Below the pieces are notes generated by a model. The model saw only the letters and a program-made list of their open reading frames with translations. It did not search any database and was not told the DNA's origin. A DNA stretch of 64,000 nt from Bacteroidota bacterium (lineage in GTDB: Bacteria; Bacteroidota; Bacteroidia; Bacteroidales; VadinHA17): contig JAKQPD010000058.1 of the NCBI GenBank assembly GCA_029564935.1, forward strand, positions 40,083-104,082. Direction: 5' to 3'. Made by a program: the position numbers and the translations under genes. The first letter of the stretch is position 1; each line of letters starts with the position of its first letter. This document shows, piece by piece, positions 10,894 through 20,817 of the stretch.

Positions 10894-12132
10894 ATGAGAA
10901 GTAAAGATGACAGGATAATAAATATAACTGAGGATGTAAAGTGGATCGGTATCCTTGATTTTGATATCACGACTTTTGATATAGTCATGACAACCGAATT
11001 TGGTACCACATATAACTCTTACTTCATCAACGGGGAGAAAAAAGCCCTTGTTGAAGTGGCAAAGGAAAAGTTCAGTGATGTTTATTTTGAAAAGCTTAAT
11101 TCGGTTACTGATCCGGCCTGCATCAGCTATATAATCCTTGATCATACCGAACCCGATCATTCAGGAAGCCTGAAGCTGTTGCTCGAAGCTGCTCCGGAAG
11201 CAACTGTAGTCGGCAGCGGTAATGCAATAAAATATCTTGAGGAAATGCTCAATGTCCCCTTCAGGTCTATGGTCGTAAAAGACGGCGATACTCTTGATCT
11301 GGGGAACAAGACCTTACACTTCATTTCAGCCCCAAACCTTCACTGGCCGGATTCTATCTATACATGGCTGGAGGAAGACGGGATACTCTTTACCTGCGAT
11401 TCCTTCGGCGCTCATTATTGCACCCGGGAAATGACAGATGAACTTACTGATAATTACCTGAAAGCCTTCAGATATTATTTTGATGTGATCCTTAAGCCTT
11501 ACAGCAGGTTTCTTATCAAAGCTATTGAAAAGATAAAGCCGCTGGATATAAGGTATATATGTCCGGGACACGGACCTGTGCTTGATAAGAACAGAGCAAA
11601 GATCGTTAAACTGACTGAAAAATATGCAAATGAATACATCGCAAAAAATGCAGGTGTAACCGGTAAAAATATTCTTGTCGCTTATGTTTCAGCTTATGGT
11701 TTTACAGGAATTGCCGCTGAGGCAATTGCAAAGGGGATAAGGGAAACAGGGGATTTTAGCGTAAAGGTCGTTGATATTGAACATATTGATCTTAATGAGC
11801 TGGATGGACTCATAACTGAGTCAAGTGCTCTGCTGATCGGTTCTCCCACAATTAATCAGAATACCCTTCTGCCGGTTTATAAAATGTTTGCAGTGATCAA
11901 TCCTATACGTGACAAGGGCAAGATGGCCGGAGCATTCGGATCTTACGGCTGGAGCGGAGAAGCTGCCGGAATTATCCTTGAAACATTGAAAACTCTCAAA
12001 CTGAAGATATTTGAAGAAACAGCTGCATTCAGGTTCCGGCCTTCAGGCCAGAAGGAAGAGGACCTGAGACTCTTCGGGAAAAGATTTGCAGAAAGATTTG
12101 CGCAAGAATGTAAACAAAAAGAAAGAGGCTGA
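10894..12132 (+). CDS. FprA-family A-type flavoprotein (metallo-beta-lactamase + flavodoxin)
   Basis: LDHTEPDHSGSL motif, CPGHGPV, flavodoxin domain NILVAYVSAYGFTG. Confidence 0.93.
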   Translation: MRSKDDRIINITEDVKWIGILDFDITTFDIVMTTEFGTTYNSYFINGEKKALVEVAKEKFSDVYFEKLNSVTDPACISYIILDHTEPDHSGSLKLLLEAAPEATVVGSGNAIKYLEEMLNVPFRSMVVKDGDTLDLGNKTLHFISAPNLHWPDSIYTWLEEDGILFTCDSFGAHYCTREMTDELTDNYLKAFRYYFDVILKPYSRFLIKAIEKIKPLDIRYICPGHGPVLDKNRAKIVKLTEKYANEYIAKNAGVTGKNILVAYVSAYGFTGIAAEAIAKGIRETGDFSVKVVDIEHIDLNELDGLITESSALLIGSPTINQNTLLPVYKMFAVINPIRDKGKMAGAFGSYGWSGEAAGIILETLKTLKLKIFEETAAFRFRPSGQKEEDLRLFGKRFAERFAQECKQKERG

Positions 12133-12144
12133 TATTCAGCCTCT
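12124..12144. terminator. Hairpin (agaggctga-tat-tcagcctct) between convergent flavoprotein and hsp20 genes
   Basis: Perfect 9-bp stem including the flavoprotein stop codon. Confidence 0.7.
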
Positions 12145-12171
12145 CTCTTCAAGCGGTCTTTTTTTCAAAAA

Positions 12172-12627
12172 TTACGAGATCTTTACCTGCCTTGTGATCT
12201 TACTCTTTTCTTCTTCATTCTTCGGAAGCTCAACAATCAGAACCCCGTCTTTGTAATTGGCTCCGATCTTGTCAACATTAACATTCTCGGGAACATAGAA
12301 ACTCCTGCAGAATGAGGAATAGCTGAACTCTTTCCTCTTGTAACCATCATGGTTCTCTTCCGTTTCACTTTTTGATTCGTGTGAAATTGTAAGAACATCC
12401 TCGTTGATGTCAATCTTAAGATCTTTCTTGTCAATACCGGGAACAGCAAGTTCAAGTGTGAAATTCTTTTCATTTTCCCTGATGTTGACTGCCGGCATCG
12501 AACTGTTGCGACCTGTCAGTACAGGAAAGAAATCATCATCAAAAAGATTCGACAGAAACGGGCTGAAACTTCTCCTTGTAATCGTTGGTAACATAGCTTT
12601 GTCCTCCATTATTTTTAAGTTAAACAT
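12172..12627 (-). CDS. Hsp20/alpha-crystallin small heat shock protein
   Basis: FTLELAVPGIDKKDLKIDINEDVLTISHE..., GVLIVELPK. Confidence 0.95.
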   Translation of the reverse strand: MFNLKIMEDKAMLPTITRRSFSPFLSNLFDDDFFPVLTGRNSSMPAVNIRENEKNFTLELAVPGIDKKDLKIDINEDVLTISHESKSETEENHDGYKRKEFSYSSFCRSFYVPENVNVDKIGANYKDGVLIVELPKNEEEKSKITRQVKIS

Positions 12628-12779
12628 ATTTTTAAGTTTTATATCCCATATATTTCAAGATCTGTTCCAAAATCATTTTCATGACATAATGGCGGGCAAG
12701 TTGTCATTTAACTGGCAATATGGCAGGGCATTGAATTTTCAGAAATTTAAGTTAGGTTTGTAAAAGAAACTATATAAGC

Positions 12780-13994
12780 TTGAAGCCCTTATTCAGGAAC
12801 ATTTTGATATTTTTTGCGGTTGTACTGCTTCTGGCCGCAGCATGGTACTTCCGGAGCATAGTGGTCTATATCCTTGTTTCAGGGGTTCTGTCAATAATGG
12901 GACGTCCGCTGGTCGATCTTTTCAGCAGTATACGGATCAGGAAATGGGGTTTTCCGAGGACTCTGGCGGCTCTTCTGACACTCATTATAATATGGGGTCT
13001 TATAATTCTTTTCTTTTTAATTTTTGTACCTCTCGTAACAAAGCAGATAAATTATTTTTCAACCTTAGAGACTGAAAAGATTGTCAGTCTTGTAGAAAAA
13101 CCGATCAAATTCATTGAAGATCTGATCCGCTCAGTCGGGCGGAATATGAACTCTGATTTTTCTGTTCAGGAATTCATTAACCAGAAGCTTTCAGAAATTC
13201 TGGATATTGAAAAGGTAAAGGGTTTTCTCGGATCACTTCTGGGAGTTCTTGGAAATATAGCAGTGGCTGTTTTTTCGATCACATTCATAACTTTCTTTTT
13301 CCTGAAAGATCAGCATCTGTTCTTTGAATCTATACTGATGTGGGTTCCCGACAAATATACGGAGGGTTTTACCCATGCATTATATTCAATCAAGAACCTT
13401 CTGACAAGGTATTTCATTGGGATACTCATTCAGTGTACCTGTGTCATGATACTTATTGATATAGGGATGACGATTGCTGGGATTGACTTTCAGCAGGCTC
13501 TTGTTATGGGTCTGATTATCGGGATACTGAATGTAATACCTTATATAGGTCCCTGGCTGGGCTTTTTTATAACAATTGTAATGGGAGTGGCATCACATGT
13601 TAACCAGGATTTTACAACGGTTGTCGTTCCTCTTGTATATTTTATGACGGCAGTGGTAGCCATAACTCAGTTAATTGATAATGTCATATTTCAGCCCCTG
13701 ATTTTTTCAAACAGCGTTAAAGCCCATCCCCTTGAGGTCTTCATTGTTGTGCTGGCTGCCGGGTTTGCTGCAGGAATACCCGGTATGATACTGGGGATAC
13801 CGGGTTATACAGTTCTGAGGGTTTTTGCCCGGGAGTTCTTTTACAGCTTCAAGCCTGTGCAGAAGATCACTTCCGGACTGGCACAGAGCGATCTTTCCCA
13901 TGAAACACCTGATAATGAGGCTAAGGGAAAAGATACAAATAACACATCCGGAAATGATCCGGGGCAGAAGACCAATTTAGCATCCGGAGATTGA
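12780..13994 (+). CDS. AI-2E family transporter (PerM-like)
   Basis: Multi-TM, IIGILNVIPYIGPWLG motif. Confidence 0.9.
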   Translation: MKPLFRNILIFFAVVLLLAAAWYFRSIVVYILVSGVLSIMGRPLVDLFSSIRIRKWGFPRTLAALLTLIIIWGLIILFFLIFVPLVTKQINYFSTLETEKIVSLVEKPIKFIEDLIRSVGRNMNSDFSVQEFINQKLSEILDIEKVKGFLGSLLGVLGNIAVAVFSITFITFFFLKDQHLFFESILMWVPDKYTEGFTHALYSIKNLLTRYFIGILIQCTCVMILIDIGMTIAGIDFQQALVMGLIIGILNVIPYIGPWLGFFITIVMGVASHVNQDFTTVVVPLVYFMTAVVAITQLIDNVIFQPLIFSNSVKAHPLEVFIVVLAAGFAAGIPGMILGIPGYTVLRVFAREFFYSFKPVQKITSGLAQSDLSHETPDNEAKGKDTNNTSGNDPGQKTNLASGD

Positions 13995-14047
13995 AAGGTT
14001 ACAGATATTCTTATTTGTATATTGCAAGGATCAACATAGTGCTTATA

Positions 14048-14278
14048 ATGAAAGATCTTTTAAAGAAGGTTTTCCGCTTTTATTATGATGGATTTTCAAA
14101 CATGTCATCCTGGGGAAAGAAAGTCTGGATCATAATTCTTATTAAGCTTTTTATTATTTTCGCTATACTTAAACTCTTCTTTTTCCCAGATTTTCTTAAG
14201 AAGAACTTTGAAAATGAGAAACAGAGAAGCGACTATGTACTTGATCAATTAACACCCTCAAATAAATCTCATGATTGA
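14048..14278 (+). CDS. DUF4492-type small membrane protein upstream of cydA (ORF track start 13991)
   Basis: FRFYYDGFSNMSSWGKKVWIIILIKLFIIFAILKLFFFPDFL; overlaps cydA start. Confidence 0.8.
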   Translation: MKDLLKKVFRFYYDGFSNMSSWGKKVWIIILIKLFIIFAILKLFFFPDFLKKNFENEKQRSDYVLDQLTPSNKSHD

Positions 14279-15830
14279 AAATGCTGATTTGTCACTTGTT
14301 GACTGGTCGCGGGCACAGTTTGCCCTGACTGCCATGTATCACTGGATCTTTGTTCCTCTGACCCTGGGTCTGTCATTTATAGTTGCTATAATGGAGACAA
14401 TATATGTCAGGACAGGTAAGGAGGAATGGAAAAGAATGACAAAGTTCTGGATGACCCTGTTCGGGATTAATTTTGCTATTGGAGTGGCTACAGGGATTAT
14501 TCTGGAATTTGAATTCGGAACCAACTGGTCAAATTATTCCTGGTTTGTCGGGGATATTTTCGGAGCACCTCTGGCTATAGAAGGTATACTCGCATTTTTC
14601 CTTGAATCGACTTTTGTAGCCGTTATGTTTTTCGGATGGAACAAAGTTGGAAAAAAATTCCATCTCGCATCGACCTGGCTGGTCGGGATAGGCGCTAACC
14701 TATCGGCATTATGGATACTGGTCGCAAATGCATGGATGCAGAATCCGGTAGGAATGACATTCAATCCCGAAACTGCACGGAACGAGATGACTGACTTCTG
14801 GGCTGTCCTCTTTAATCCCGTCGCTATTGATACATTCTTCCATACAGTTACTTCAGGGTTTTTACTTGCATCTGTATTTGTCCTGGGTGTGAGCGCCTGG
14901 TTCCTTCTGAAAAACCGTGAGGAATGGCTTGCAAAGAAGAGTATACTTATCGCGGGGATATTCGGGCTGGCATCTTCGCTCACAGTGGCATTTACAGGAG
15001 ATACATCGGCACGAACCTTAGCTGAACATCAGCCAATAAAATTTGCGGCTTTTGAAGCTCATTACAATGGGAAAAGTAATGCTGGTCTTGTTGCTGCAGG
15101 TATACTTAAAGACTCCGGTCAGAAACTGGGGGAAAAGACAAAAAAAGACTTTGTCTTCAAAATAGAGATACCAGGTTTCCTGTCAGTTATGACCGGTGGT
15201 GATAAAAATGCCTATGTTCCAGGGATAACAGATCTGCTTTACGGTTCACCCGAAAGATCTGATATTATACCTGTCACCGAGAAGATGGAAAGGGGGAAGT
15301 TTGCCAGGGAAGTGCTGATGGACTATAAGAGGGCAAGGATGATAAACGATACTGAACAGGCTAATAACATTAAAGAAATGTTCAATGATAAGGACTTCAT
15401 CGATAATTATTTCAGTTATTTCGGATATGGTTTCCTGAATAAACCCGAAGATGCAATCCCTAACGTATCAGTAGCCTTTTATACATTCCACCTTATGGTA
15501 ATGCTGGGTTTCTTTTTCATACTTGTCTGCGCCCTCGCATTGTTTTTTAACTACAGGGGGACGATCACTAAACAAAAATGGTTCCTATGGATTCTTATAA
15601 TCTCCATCCCGCTTGTGTATATTGCCAGTCAGTCAGGCTGGGTTCTTGCCGAGATGGGCCGTCAGCCATGGATAATACAGGACCTTATGCCTGTATCTGC
15701 TGCAGTCTCCCAGATCGGCACTGGTTCAGTGATCACGACATTCATCCTTTTTGCAATTCTATTTACAGCACTTCTGTTTGCCGAAGTGTCTATTATGATA
15801 AGACAGATTAAAACAGGACCAAAACATTAG
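14271..15830 (+). CDS. cydA: Cytochrome bd ubiquinol oxidase subunit I
   Basis: LSLVDWSRAQFALTAMYHWIFVPLTLGLS; GRQPWIIQDLMPV. Confidence 0.97.
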   Translation: MIENADLSLVDWSRAQFALTAMYHWIFVPLTLGLSFIVAIMETIYVRTGKEEWKRMTKFWMTLFGINFAIGVATGIILEFEFGTNWSNYSWFVGDIFGAPLAIEGILAFFLESTFVAVMFFGWNKVGKKFHLASTWLVGIGANLSALWILVANAWMQNPVGMTFNPETARNEMTDFWAVLFNPVAIDTFFHTVTSGFLLASVFVLGVSAWFLLKNREEWLAKKSILIAGIFGLASSLTVAFTGDTSARTLAEHQPIKFAAFEAHYNGKSNAGLVAAGILKDSGQKLGEKTKKDFVFKIEIPGFLSVMTGGDKNAYVPGITDLLYGSPERSDIIPVTEKMERGKFAREVLMDYKRARMINDTEQANNIKEMFNDKDFIDNYFSYFGYGFLNKPEDAIPNVSVAFYTFHLMVMLGFFFILVCALALFFNYRGTITKQKWFLWILIISIPLVYIASQSGWVLAEMGRQPWIIQDLMPVSAAVSQIGTGSVITTFILFAILFTALLFAEVSIMIRQIKTGPKH

Positions 15831-15842
15831 GAGGAAAATAAG

Positions 15843-16973
15843 ATGATAACACTGATTTCATATTCATTCCTGCAAAGCTACTGGTGGATAATAATATCTC
15901 TCCTGGGAGCGCTGCTGGTTTTCCTGATGTTTGTCCAGGGTGGCCAGTCGATGATCTTCTCGCTTCCTGCCAATGAAAAGCAAAAGACAATTCTTGTAAA
16001 TGCCCTGGGACGGAAATGGGAGTTTACTTTCACTACACTTGTCACTTTCGGCGGTGCATTTTTTGCATCCTTCCCTCTCTTCTATGCTTCCAGCTTTGGA
16101 GGTGCATACTGGGTCTGGATAGCGATATTGTTCAGTTTTATAATCCAGGCAATAGCCTATGAATACAGGTCTAAACCGGCAAATGTATTTGGCAGGAAAA
16201 CCTTTGATATTTTCCTGTATCTGAACGGTGCGCTGGGGCCTTTCCTTATAGGCACGGAAGTTGCTACATTCTTTACAGGATCACAGTTCAGCCTCGACTA
16301 TATGAACCATGTTAAATGGGCTAATCAGTGGCACGGCCTCGAAGCCCTGCTCGATGCAAGGAATGTAGCTCTCGGACTTGCAGTACTCTTCCTTGTAAAA
16401 TGCAACGCATCAATGTTCATTATTAATTCAGTAAGCGATGAAGATCTTACAGACAGATCGGTAAGGAAGCTGATTATAAATTCTGTTGCATTCCTTGTAT
16501 TTTTCCTGTTTTTCGTAGTCTCACTTTTTGTCTCGAAAGGCTATGCGGTCGATGAGGTGACAGGCAATGTAGTGATGGAGAAATTCAAATACCTGTCCAA
16601 TCTGATTCAGATGCCTGTGGTACTGATCCTTTTCCTTGCCGGTGTCGCAGGAGTACTGTATGGATTAATTACTACGATCTTTAATGGCAGCCGGAAGGGG
16701 ATCTGGTTTAGCGGAGCCGGGACTATCCTCACTGTTTTTTCCCTCTTCCTTATTGCAGGCTTCAACGGGACTGCATTCTATCCGTCGTCATTCGACCTCA
16801 GGAGTTCCCTGACGATCCGGAATGCTTCCTCCAGCCTCTTTACCCTGAAAACCATGATGTATGTATCATTTATTATACCTTTTGTAATATTGTATATATG
16901 GTATGCATGGAGAGCGATCAGCCGGGAAAAGATAACTGAGGAAGAGCTTTCAGAAGAGGGACATGTTTATTAG
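15843..16973 (+). CDS. cydB: Cytochrome bd ubiquinol oxidase subunit II
   Basis: Hydrophobic CydB-like, VQGGQSMIFSLPAN, directly downstream of cydA. Confidence 0.93.
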   Translation: MITLISYSFLQSYWWIIISLLGALLVFLMFVQGGQSMIFSLPANEKQKTILVNALGRKWEFTFTTLVTFGGAFFASFPLFYASSFGGAYWVWIAILFSFIIQAIAYEYRSKPANVFGRKTFDIFLYLNGALGPFLIGTEVATFFTGSQFSLDYMNHVKWANQWHGLEALLDARNVALGLAVLFLVKCNASMFIINSVSDEDLTDRSVRKLIINSVAFLVFFLFFVVSLFVSKGYAVDEVTGNVVMEKFKYLSNLIQMPVVLILFLAGVAGVLYGLITTIFNGSRKGIWFSGAGTILTVFSLFLIAGFNGTAFYPSSFDLRSSLTIRNASSSLFTLKTMMYVSFIIPFVILYIWYAWRAISREKITEEELSEEGHVY

Positions 16974-17127
16974 GCGCAGGGCACAGGGCGAAGAGTTCAG
17001 GGCAAAGGGCGGAGAGCGGAGAGCAGAGAGCGGAGAGCTCAGAGCAAAGAGCGGAGGGCAAAGAGCAAAGAGCCGCAAGCCGCAAGCCGCAAGCCGGAAG
17101 CCGGGAGCCGGAAGCCGGAAGCCGGAA
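16974..17127. repeat. 22 gapless units of a drifting 7-bp repeat (GCGCAGG ... GCGGAGA ... GCAAAGA ... GCCGCAA ... GCCGGAA)
   Basis: Starts at the base after the cydB stop and ends next to the pssA stop (17129-17131). Confidence 0.95.
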
Positions 17128-17128
17128 G

Positions 17129-17878
17129 TTAAAGGTTATGAGCTTTTTCTTTGAAAAGAAGTGAGGCGAGCGATGCAAGTATATACAAAGGTATTATCAG
17201 CGGGGCTGCATTTATCCCTCCGAAAGCAAATGACAGTACTGTCATTATTATGAGTAAATATCTGCCTTCATTACCTTTGAACCTTAGATGGGAAGTTTTC
17301 AGGGAAAGGAGCGGTATACGGCTTACCATAAGAAGTGAGAGGACCAGAGTAAGTATCAACATTGCAGCCGGAGATCCTGTTATTGATTTGCTGATACCCG
17401 GATCGCCGTAAAATGATGCAAAAACAATTGAAATTACTGCGAGTGCACTTGCAGGAGTGGGCAAGCCTTTGAAGGATCTGGCCTGGGTTTCGTCGATATT
17501 GAAGATAGCAAGGCGCAATGCGGCACAAACCGGCATAACAGCTGAGGAACATAACAGAAGGAATACAGGCAAAGAGTCGGAAGTGATAGTAAATGGCTGT
17601 GAAACCCCGAGGGCTTCTGCCAGGAGCAGGAATATTATTAATCCGGGTGCAACACCGAAGCTTACCACATCTGCCAGAGAATCAAGCTCTTTCCCGATAT
17701 CCGAATAAGCCTTCAGCAACCTTGCGGAGAAACCATCCAGAAAATCAAATATCATCGCTGCAAGTATGAGCCAGGAAGCGGAAACAGGATCTCCGTTAAG
17801 GGTGAAAATAATTGAAACAAAGCCTGATGTCAGGTTGAGAGATGTAATAAAGTTGGGAATATGCTTCATTTTGGTCAT
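17129..17878 (-). CDS. pssA: CDP-diacylglycerol--serine O-phosphatidyltransferase (start likely 17869 or 17878; ORF track to 18010)
   Basis: MTKMKHIPNFITSLNLTSGF..., DFLDGFSARLLKAYSDIGKELDSLADVVSFGVAP (CDP-alcohol transferase motif). Confidence 0.93.
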   Translation of the reverse strand: MTKMKHIPNFITSLNLTSGFVSIIFTLNGDPVSASWLILAAMIFDFLDGFSARLLKAYSDIGKELDSLADVVSFGVAPGLIIFLLLAEALGVSQPFTITSDSLPVFLLLCSSAVMPVCAALRLAIFNIDETQARSFKGLPTPASALAVISIVFASFYGDPGISKSITGSPAAMLILTLVLSLLMVSRIPLLSLKTSHLRFKGNEGRYLLIIMTVLSFAFGGINAAPLIIPLYILASLASLLFKEKAHNL

Positions 17879-17963
17879 TTGATATCGCGAAGAAGTTAAA
17901 ATTAAGATAAATTTCAGTAATAACTTCAATTTGGTTAAATTTGGCTCCTCGGAGAAACACAGG

Positions 17964-18416
17964 ATGGATGATCTATTGAACATAAAAATTGCTGTGGACT
18001 TTGACGGCACTATTGTTGATCACGAATATCCTGCGATAGGAAAGGAGAAGCTGTTTGCATTCCGGACCCTGAAGGAGCTTGAGAAAAAAGGCGCCAGACT
18101 GATCCTCTGGACATTCAGGGCAGGGAAGGAGCTTGAGGAGGCAGTCGAATACTGCAGACTGAACGGTATCGAATTTTATGCTGTCAATAAAAATTATCCC
18201 GAGGAAATTCTTACCGAATCAATAAGCAGGAAAATAGATGCTGATATTTATATCGATGACAGGAATCTTGGCGGATTCCCGGGCTGGAGTGAAGTGTGGC
18301 AAATGCTTTTTCCTTACGATCTTGAGATGAAGGTTGCAGAAAAAAGGATTAATTCTGCAAGAAAAAATATATTTAAACGACTAATTACCAGGATAATAAG
18401 TCCGGATGAGAAATAA
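17964..18416 (+). CDS. HAD-like hydrolase (BT0820-type) (ORF track start 17931)
   Basis: IAVDFDGTIVDHEYPAIG, YIDDRNLGGFPGW. Confidence 0.82.
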   Translation: MDDLLNIKIAVDFDGTIVDHEYPAIGKEKLFAFRTLKELEKKGARLILWTFRAGKELEEAVEYCRLNGIEFYAVNKNYPEEILTESISRKIDADIYIDDRNLGGFPGWSEVWQMLFPYDLEMKVAEKRINSARKNIFKRLITRIISPDEK

Positions 18417-19527
18417 TTCTGTTAAATATCTTTCCCTGATCTTATCAGTGTTGCTTACAGTTTGGACTCTTTCATGCTCAGGCCGCCCGGGGAAGGCCGG
18501 GGAGGAGAAAGGGGAAGCAATACCTGCAGTCAAGGCAGATGAAGAGATCAGACTGATAAGGATGAAGAGTCCTGAAGAGAATTCGACATTCAGATCAGGC
18601 TATCCGGTAAATGTTATTCTTACCTCAGTAAATCCTGGTCCTGAACCCGATTCGGTACTGCTCTATTATGACGGTAAGGCTGTAGTTACTCTGAGGCAGG
18701 GCCCGTGGGATTATTCAATTCCCGGATCTTTTACTCTGAGTACCGGGAGAAGATCGCTGAAGGCTGTTGCATACCGAGGAGGCAGGCCCCGGACAACTAT
18801 TGCACGATTCATGGTCATCCTTTCAGATATCATACCGGTAAAAAACAGTTATAAGGTCATTAACGAATATCCTCATGACCGGGAAGCATTTACACAGGGA
18901 TTATTCTATGACAACGGGTTATTGTATGAAGGAACAGGACAGGAAACCGGATCAACGTTGAGAGAAGTAGAACTGCATACAGGGAAGGTGCTGCGCCAGC
19001 TTAACCTGAGTCAGGATCTTTTTGGGGAAGGAATTACATTGTTTAAAGACAGGATATACCAGGTAACCTGGAGATCGAAAGTTGGATTTGTCTATGAAAA
19101 ATCCACATTCAACCTTATTAATAAGATCTATTACCAGTCCGAAGGGTGGGGACTTACCACTATGGATGATCATTTAGTAATGAGTGACGGTACGAATGTG
19201 CTCTATATTATCGAACCGGAAATGTTTACCGTTGTATCCAGGCTTGAAGTATATAACAACGAAAAAATGGTTGATCAGCTTAACGAGCTGGAATATATAA
19301 ATGGCGAAATATGGGCAAATATCTGGAATACAGATCTGATCGCCAGAATAGATCCTTCTGCCGGGAAACTTCTTGGTTATATTGATCTTAAGGGAATACT
19401 GAAGGATCCGGGGACCGATACAAGCATAAATGTATTGAACGGGATAGCTTTTGACAAAGCGACGGGCAGGATATTTGTAACCGGAAAGAACTGGCCCAGA
19501 CTCTTTGAGATCAGGGTTGTTGAATGA
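18406..19527 (+). CDS. Glutaminyl-peptide cyclotransferase (lipoprotein)
   Basis: Signal peptide with lipobox-like LSCSG; HDREAFTQGLFYDNGLLYEGTG, ELEYINGEIWANIW. Confidence 0.87.
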   Translation: MRNNSVKYLSLILSVLLTVWTLSCSGRPGKAGEEKGEAIPAVKADEEIRLIRMKSPEENSTFRSGYPVNVILTSVNPGPEPDSVLLYYDGKAVVTLRQGPWDYSIPGSFTLSTGRRSLKAVAYRGGRPRTTIARFMVILSDIIPVKNSYKVINEYPHDREAFTQGLFYDNGLLYEGTGQETGSTLREVELHTGKVLRQLNLSQDLFGEGITLFKDRIYQVTWRSKVGFVYEKSTFNLINKIYYQSEGWGLTTMDDHLVMSDGTNVLYIIEPEMFTVVSRLEVYNNEKMVDQLNELEYINGEIWANIWNTDLIARIDPSAGKLLGYIDLKGILKDPGTDTSINVLNGIAFDKATGRIFVTGKNWPRLFEIRVVE

Positions 19528-20470
19528 TCTTTGTCCCGTAAACAACATTGATTCCGGAAGGAATAATGCCGAATTCTGCCGGTGTGTGACCAAGTGATTC
19601 CCCATCTGCTTCGACGGACAATAATGACTCTGAATTCACTATTACATTCTTGCACCTGTATCCGTCTACCTTTGGATGGCTGAGGATAGTTCCGTCATAT
19701 AGTAATTTCAGGCTTCTTATTATTTCAATCCTCCCCATTTCCCGGATCACTGTTACATCCAGAAATCCGTCGTCGGGCAGTGCATCCGGAGTCTGTCTCA
19801 TCCCTCCGCCGCAATATCTTCCGTTCCCCACATTGACGGAGAATATCGATGCACGGGTACCTTTCCCGTCAATGATTATCTCTGCCGGAGTGATCCTGTA
19901 AGACACCAGGCTCGATATCAGGTTGTAAAAATAAAGCGCCTGGTTGCTCTTTCCCTTATCCTTCTGTTTATTTGTCTTTTTTACAACCAGAGCCTCAAAT
20001 CCCAGTCCGGCAATATTTATAAAATATCTTTTCTGTTGTACGCTTCCTGAATAATAGCTTACTGTTCCGACATCGTGAAGCTGGGTTTTCCTGTCCTTAA
20101 TTACTCTTACTGCACCTTCATAAACAGTTGGAATACCGAACATCCTTCCCCAGTCATTGCCAGTCCCGACGGGTATCATTCCTATTGTAATCTCTGAGCG
20201 AGAAATTTTTTCCTGGGAATAGATGCCGTTGACAACCTCATTCAGAGTTCCGTCACCTCCAACCGAAATTATCTGGCGGAATCCTTTGATGACCGCATCC
20301 CGTGCAAATTCAACTGCCTGACCTTTCCTTTCAGTGAACTTCGCCTCAAAAGAGATCTCTTCTTTCCCGAACAGAGCCGAGATCCTTTCCCAGTCCTTGC
20401 TCCCTTTCCCGTTACCGGCATTGGGATTGACGATTACCAGCCAGGTATTGTTCCGAGAATTATTTGCCAT
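19511..20470 (-). CDS. Diacylglycerol kinase family lipid kinase (YegS/BmrU-like)
   Basis: VNPNAGNGKGSKDW, SVGGDGTLNEVVNG, GTGNDWGR. Confidence 0.93.
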   Translation of the reverse strand: MANNSRNNTWLVIVNPNAGNGKGSKDWERISALFGKEEISFEAKFTERKGQAVEFARDAVIKGFRQIISVGGDGTLNEVVNGIYSQEKISRSEITIGMIPVGTGNDWGRMFGIPTVYEGAVRVIKDRKTQLHDVGTVSYYSGSVQQKRYFINIAGLGFEALVVKKTNKQKDKGKSNQALYFYNLISSLVSYRITPAEIIIDGKGTRASIFSVNVGNGRYCGGGMRQTPDALPDDGFLDVTVIREMGRIEIIRSLKLLYDGTILSHPKVDGYRCKNVIVNSESLLSVEADGESLGHTPAEFGIIPSGINVVYGTKIIQQP

Positions 20471-20474
20471 GATG

Positions 20475-20537
20475 AAAGTGCCTAAAGTGCCTAAAGTGCC
20501 TAAAGTGCCTAAAGTGCCTAAAGTGCCTAAAGTGCCT
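20475..20537. repeat. Seven perfect copies of 9-bp AAAGTGCCT
   Basis: Direct count; abuts the lipid kinase start codon (20468-20470). Confidence 0.97.
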
Positions 20538-20593
20538 AAAGTTATCGTTTTATAGTTAATGTTGTAATATTATGAGATCAATTATCTTAGTAA

Positions 20594-20637
20594 ACTTTAT
20601 GAATTTTATGAACTCTATGAACTTTAGGCACTTTATT
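20594..20637. repeat. Degenerate 9-bp repeat (actttatga/attttatga/actctatga/actttaggc/actttatta) with inverted match to the AAAGTGCCT array
   Basis: aactttaggcacttta is the exact reverse complement of taaagtgcctaaagtt at the end of the upstream array. Confidence 0.8.
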
Positions 20638-20817
20638 ATCCTAAGAAGCATTAATTCAAAGACATATAATTATTTGCGTGTAAAAACGTTGTTAATAAGA
20701 TGTTGAAAACCGCAAATAAAATGTTTACAACTACATCTTTCACTTACCGCAGCAGTGGTACATTAAATAGTAAATTTGAAGCTCAAAATAAAACTGTTAA
20801 ATACTAAAGGAAAGCAG

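Noticed and set aside
16918-17178. ORFs in both directions over the cydB-pssA gap (RAESGELRAKS..., SALCSPLSALCP...)
   Set aside because: Generated by the 7-mer tract; no independent coding evidence.
20334-20555. ORF ending in (KVP)n
   Set aside because: Translation of the AAAGTGCCT array plus antisense of the lipid kinase; not a gene.
20540-20817. oriC / DnaA-box cluster or parS site near parAB
   Set aside because: AT-rich region with TGTTAATAA/TGTTTACAA-like words but no convincing DnaA box cluster and no GTTTCACGTGAAAC-like parS seen by eye.
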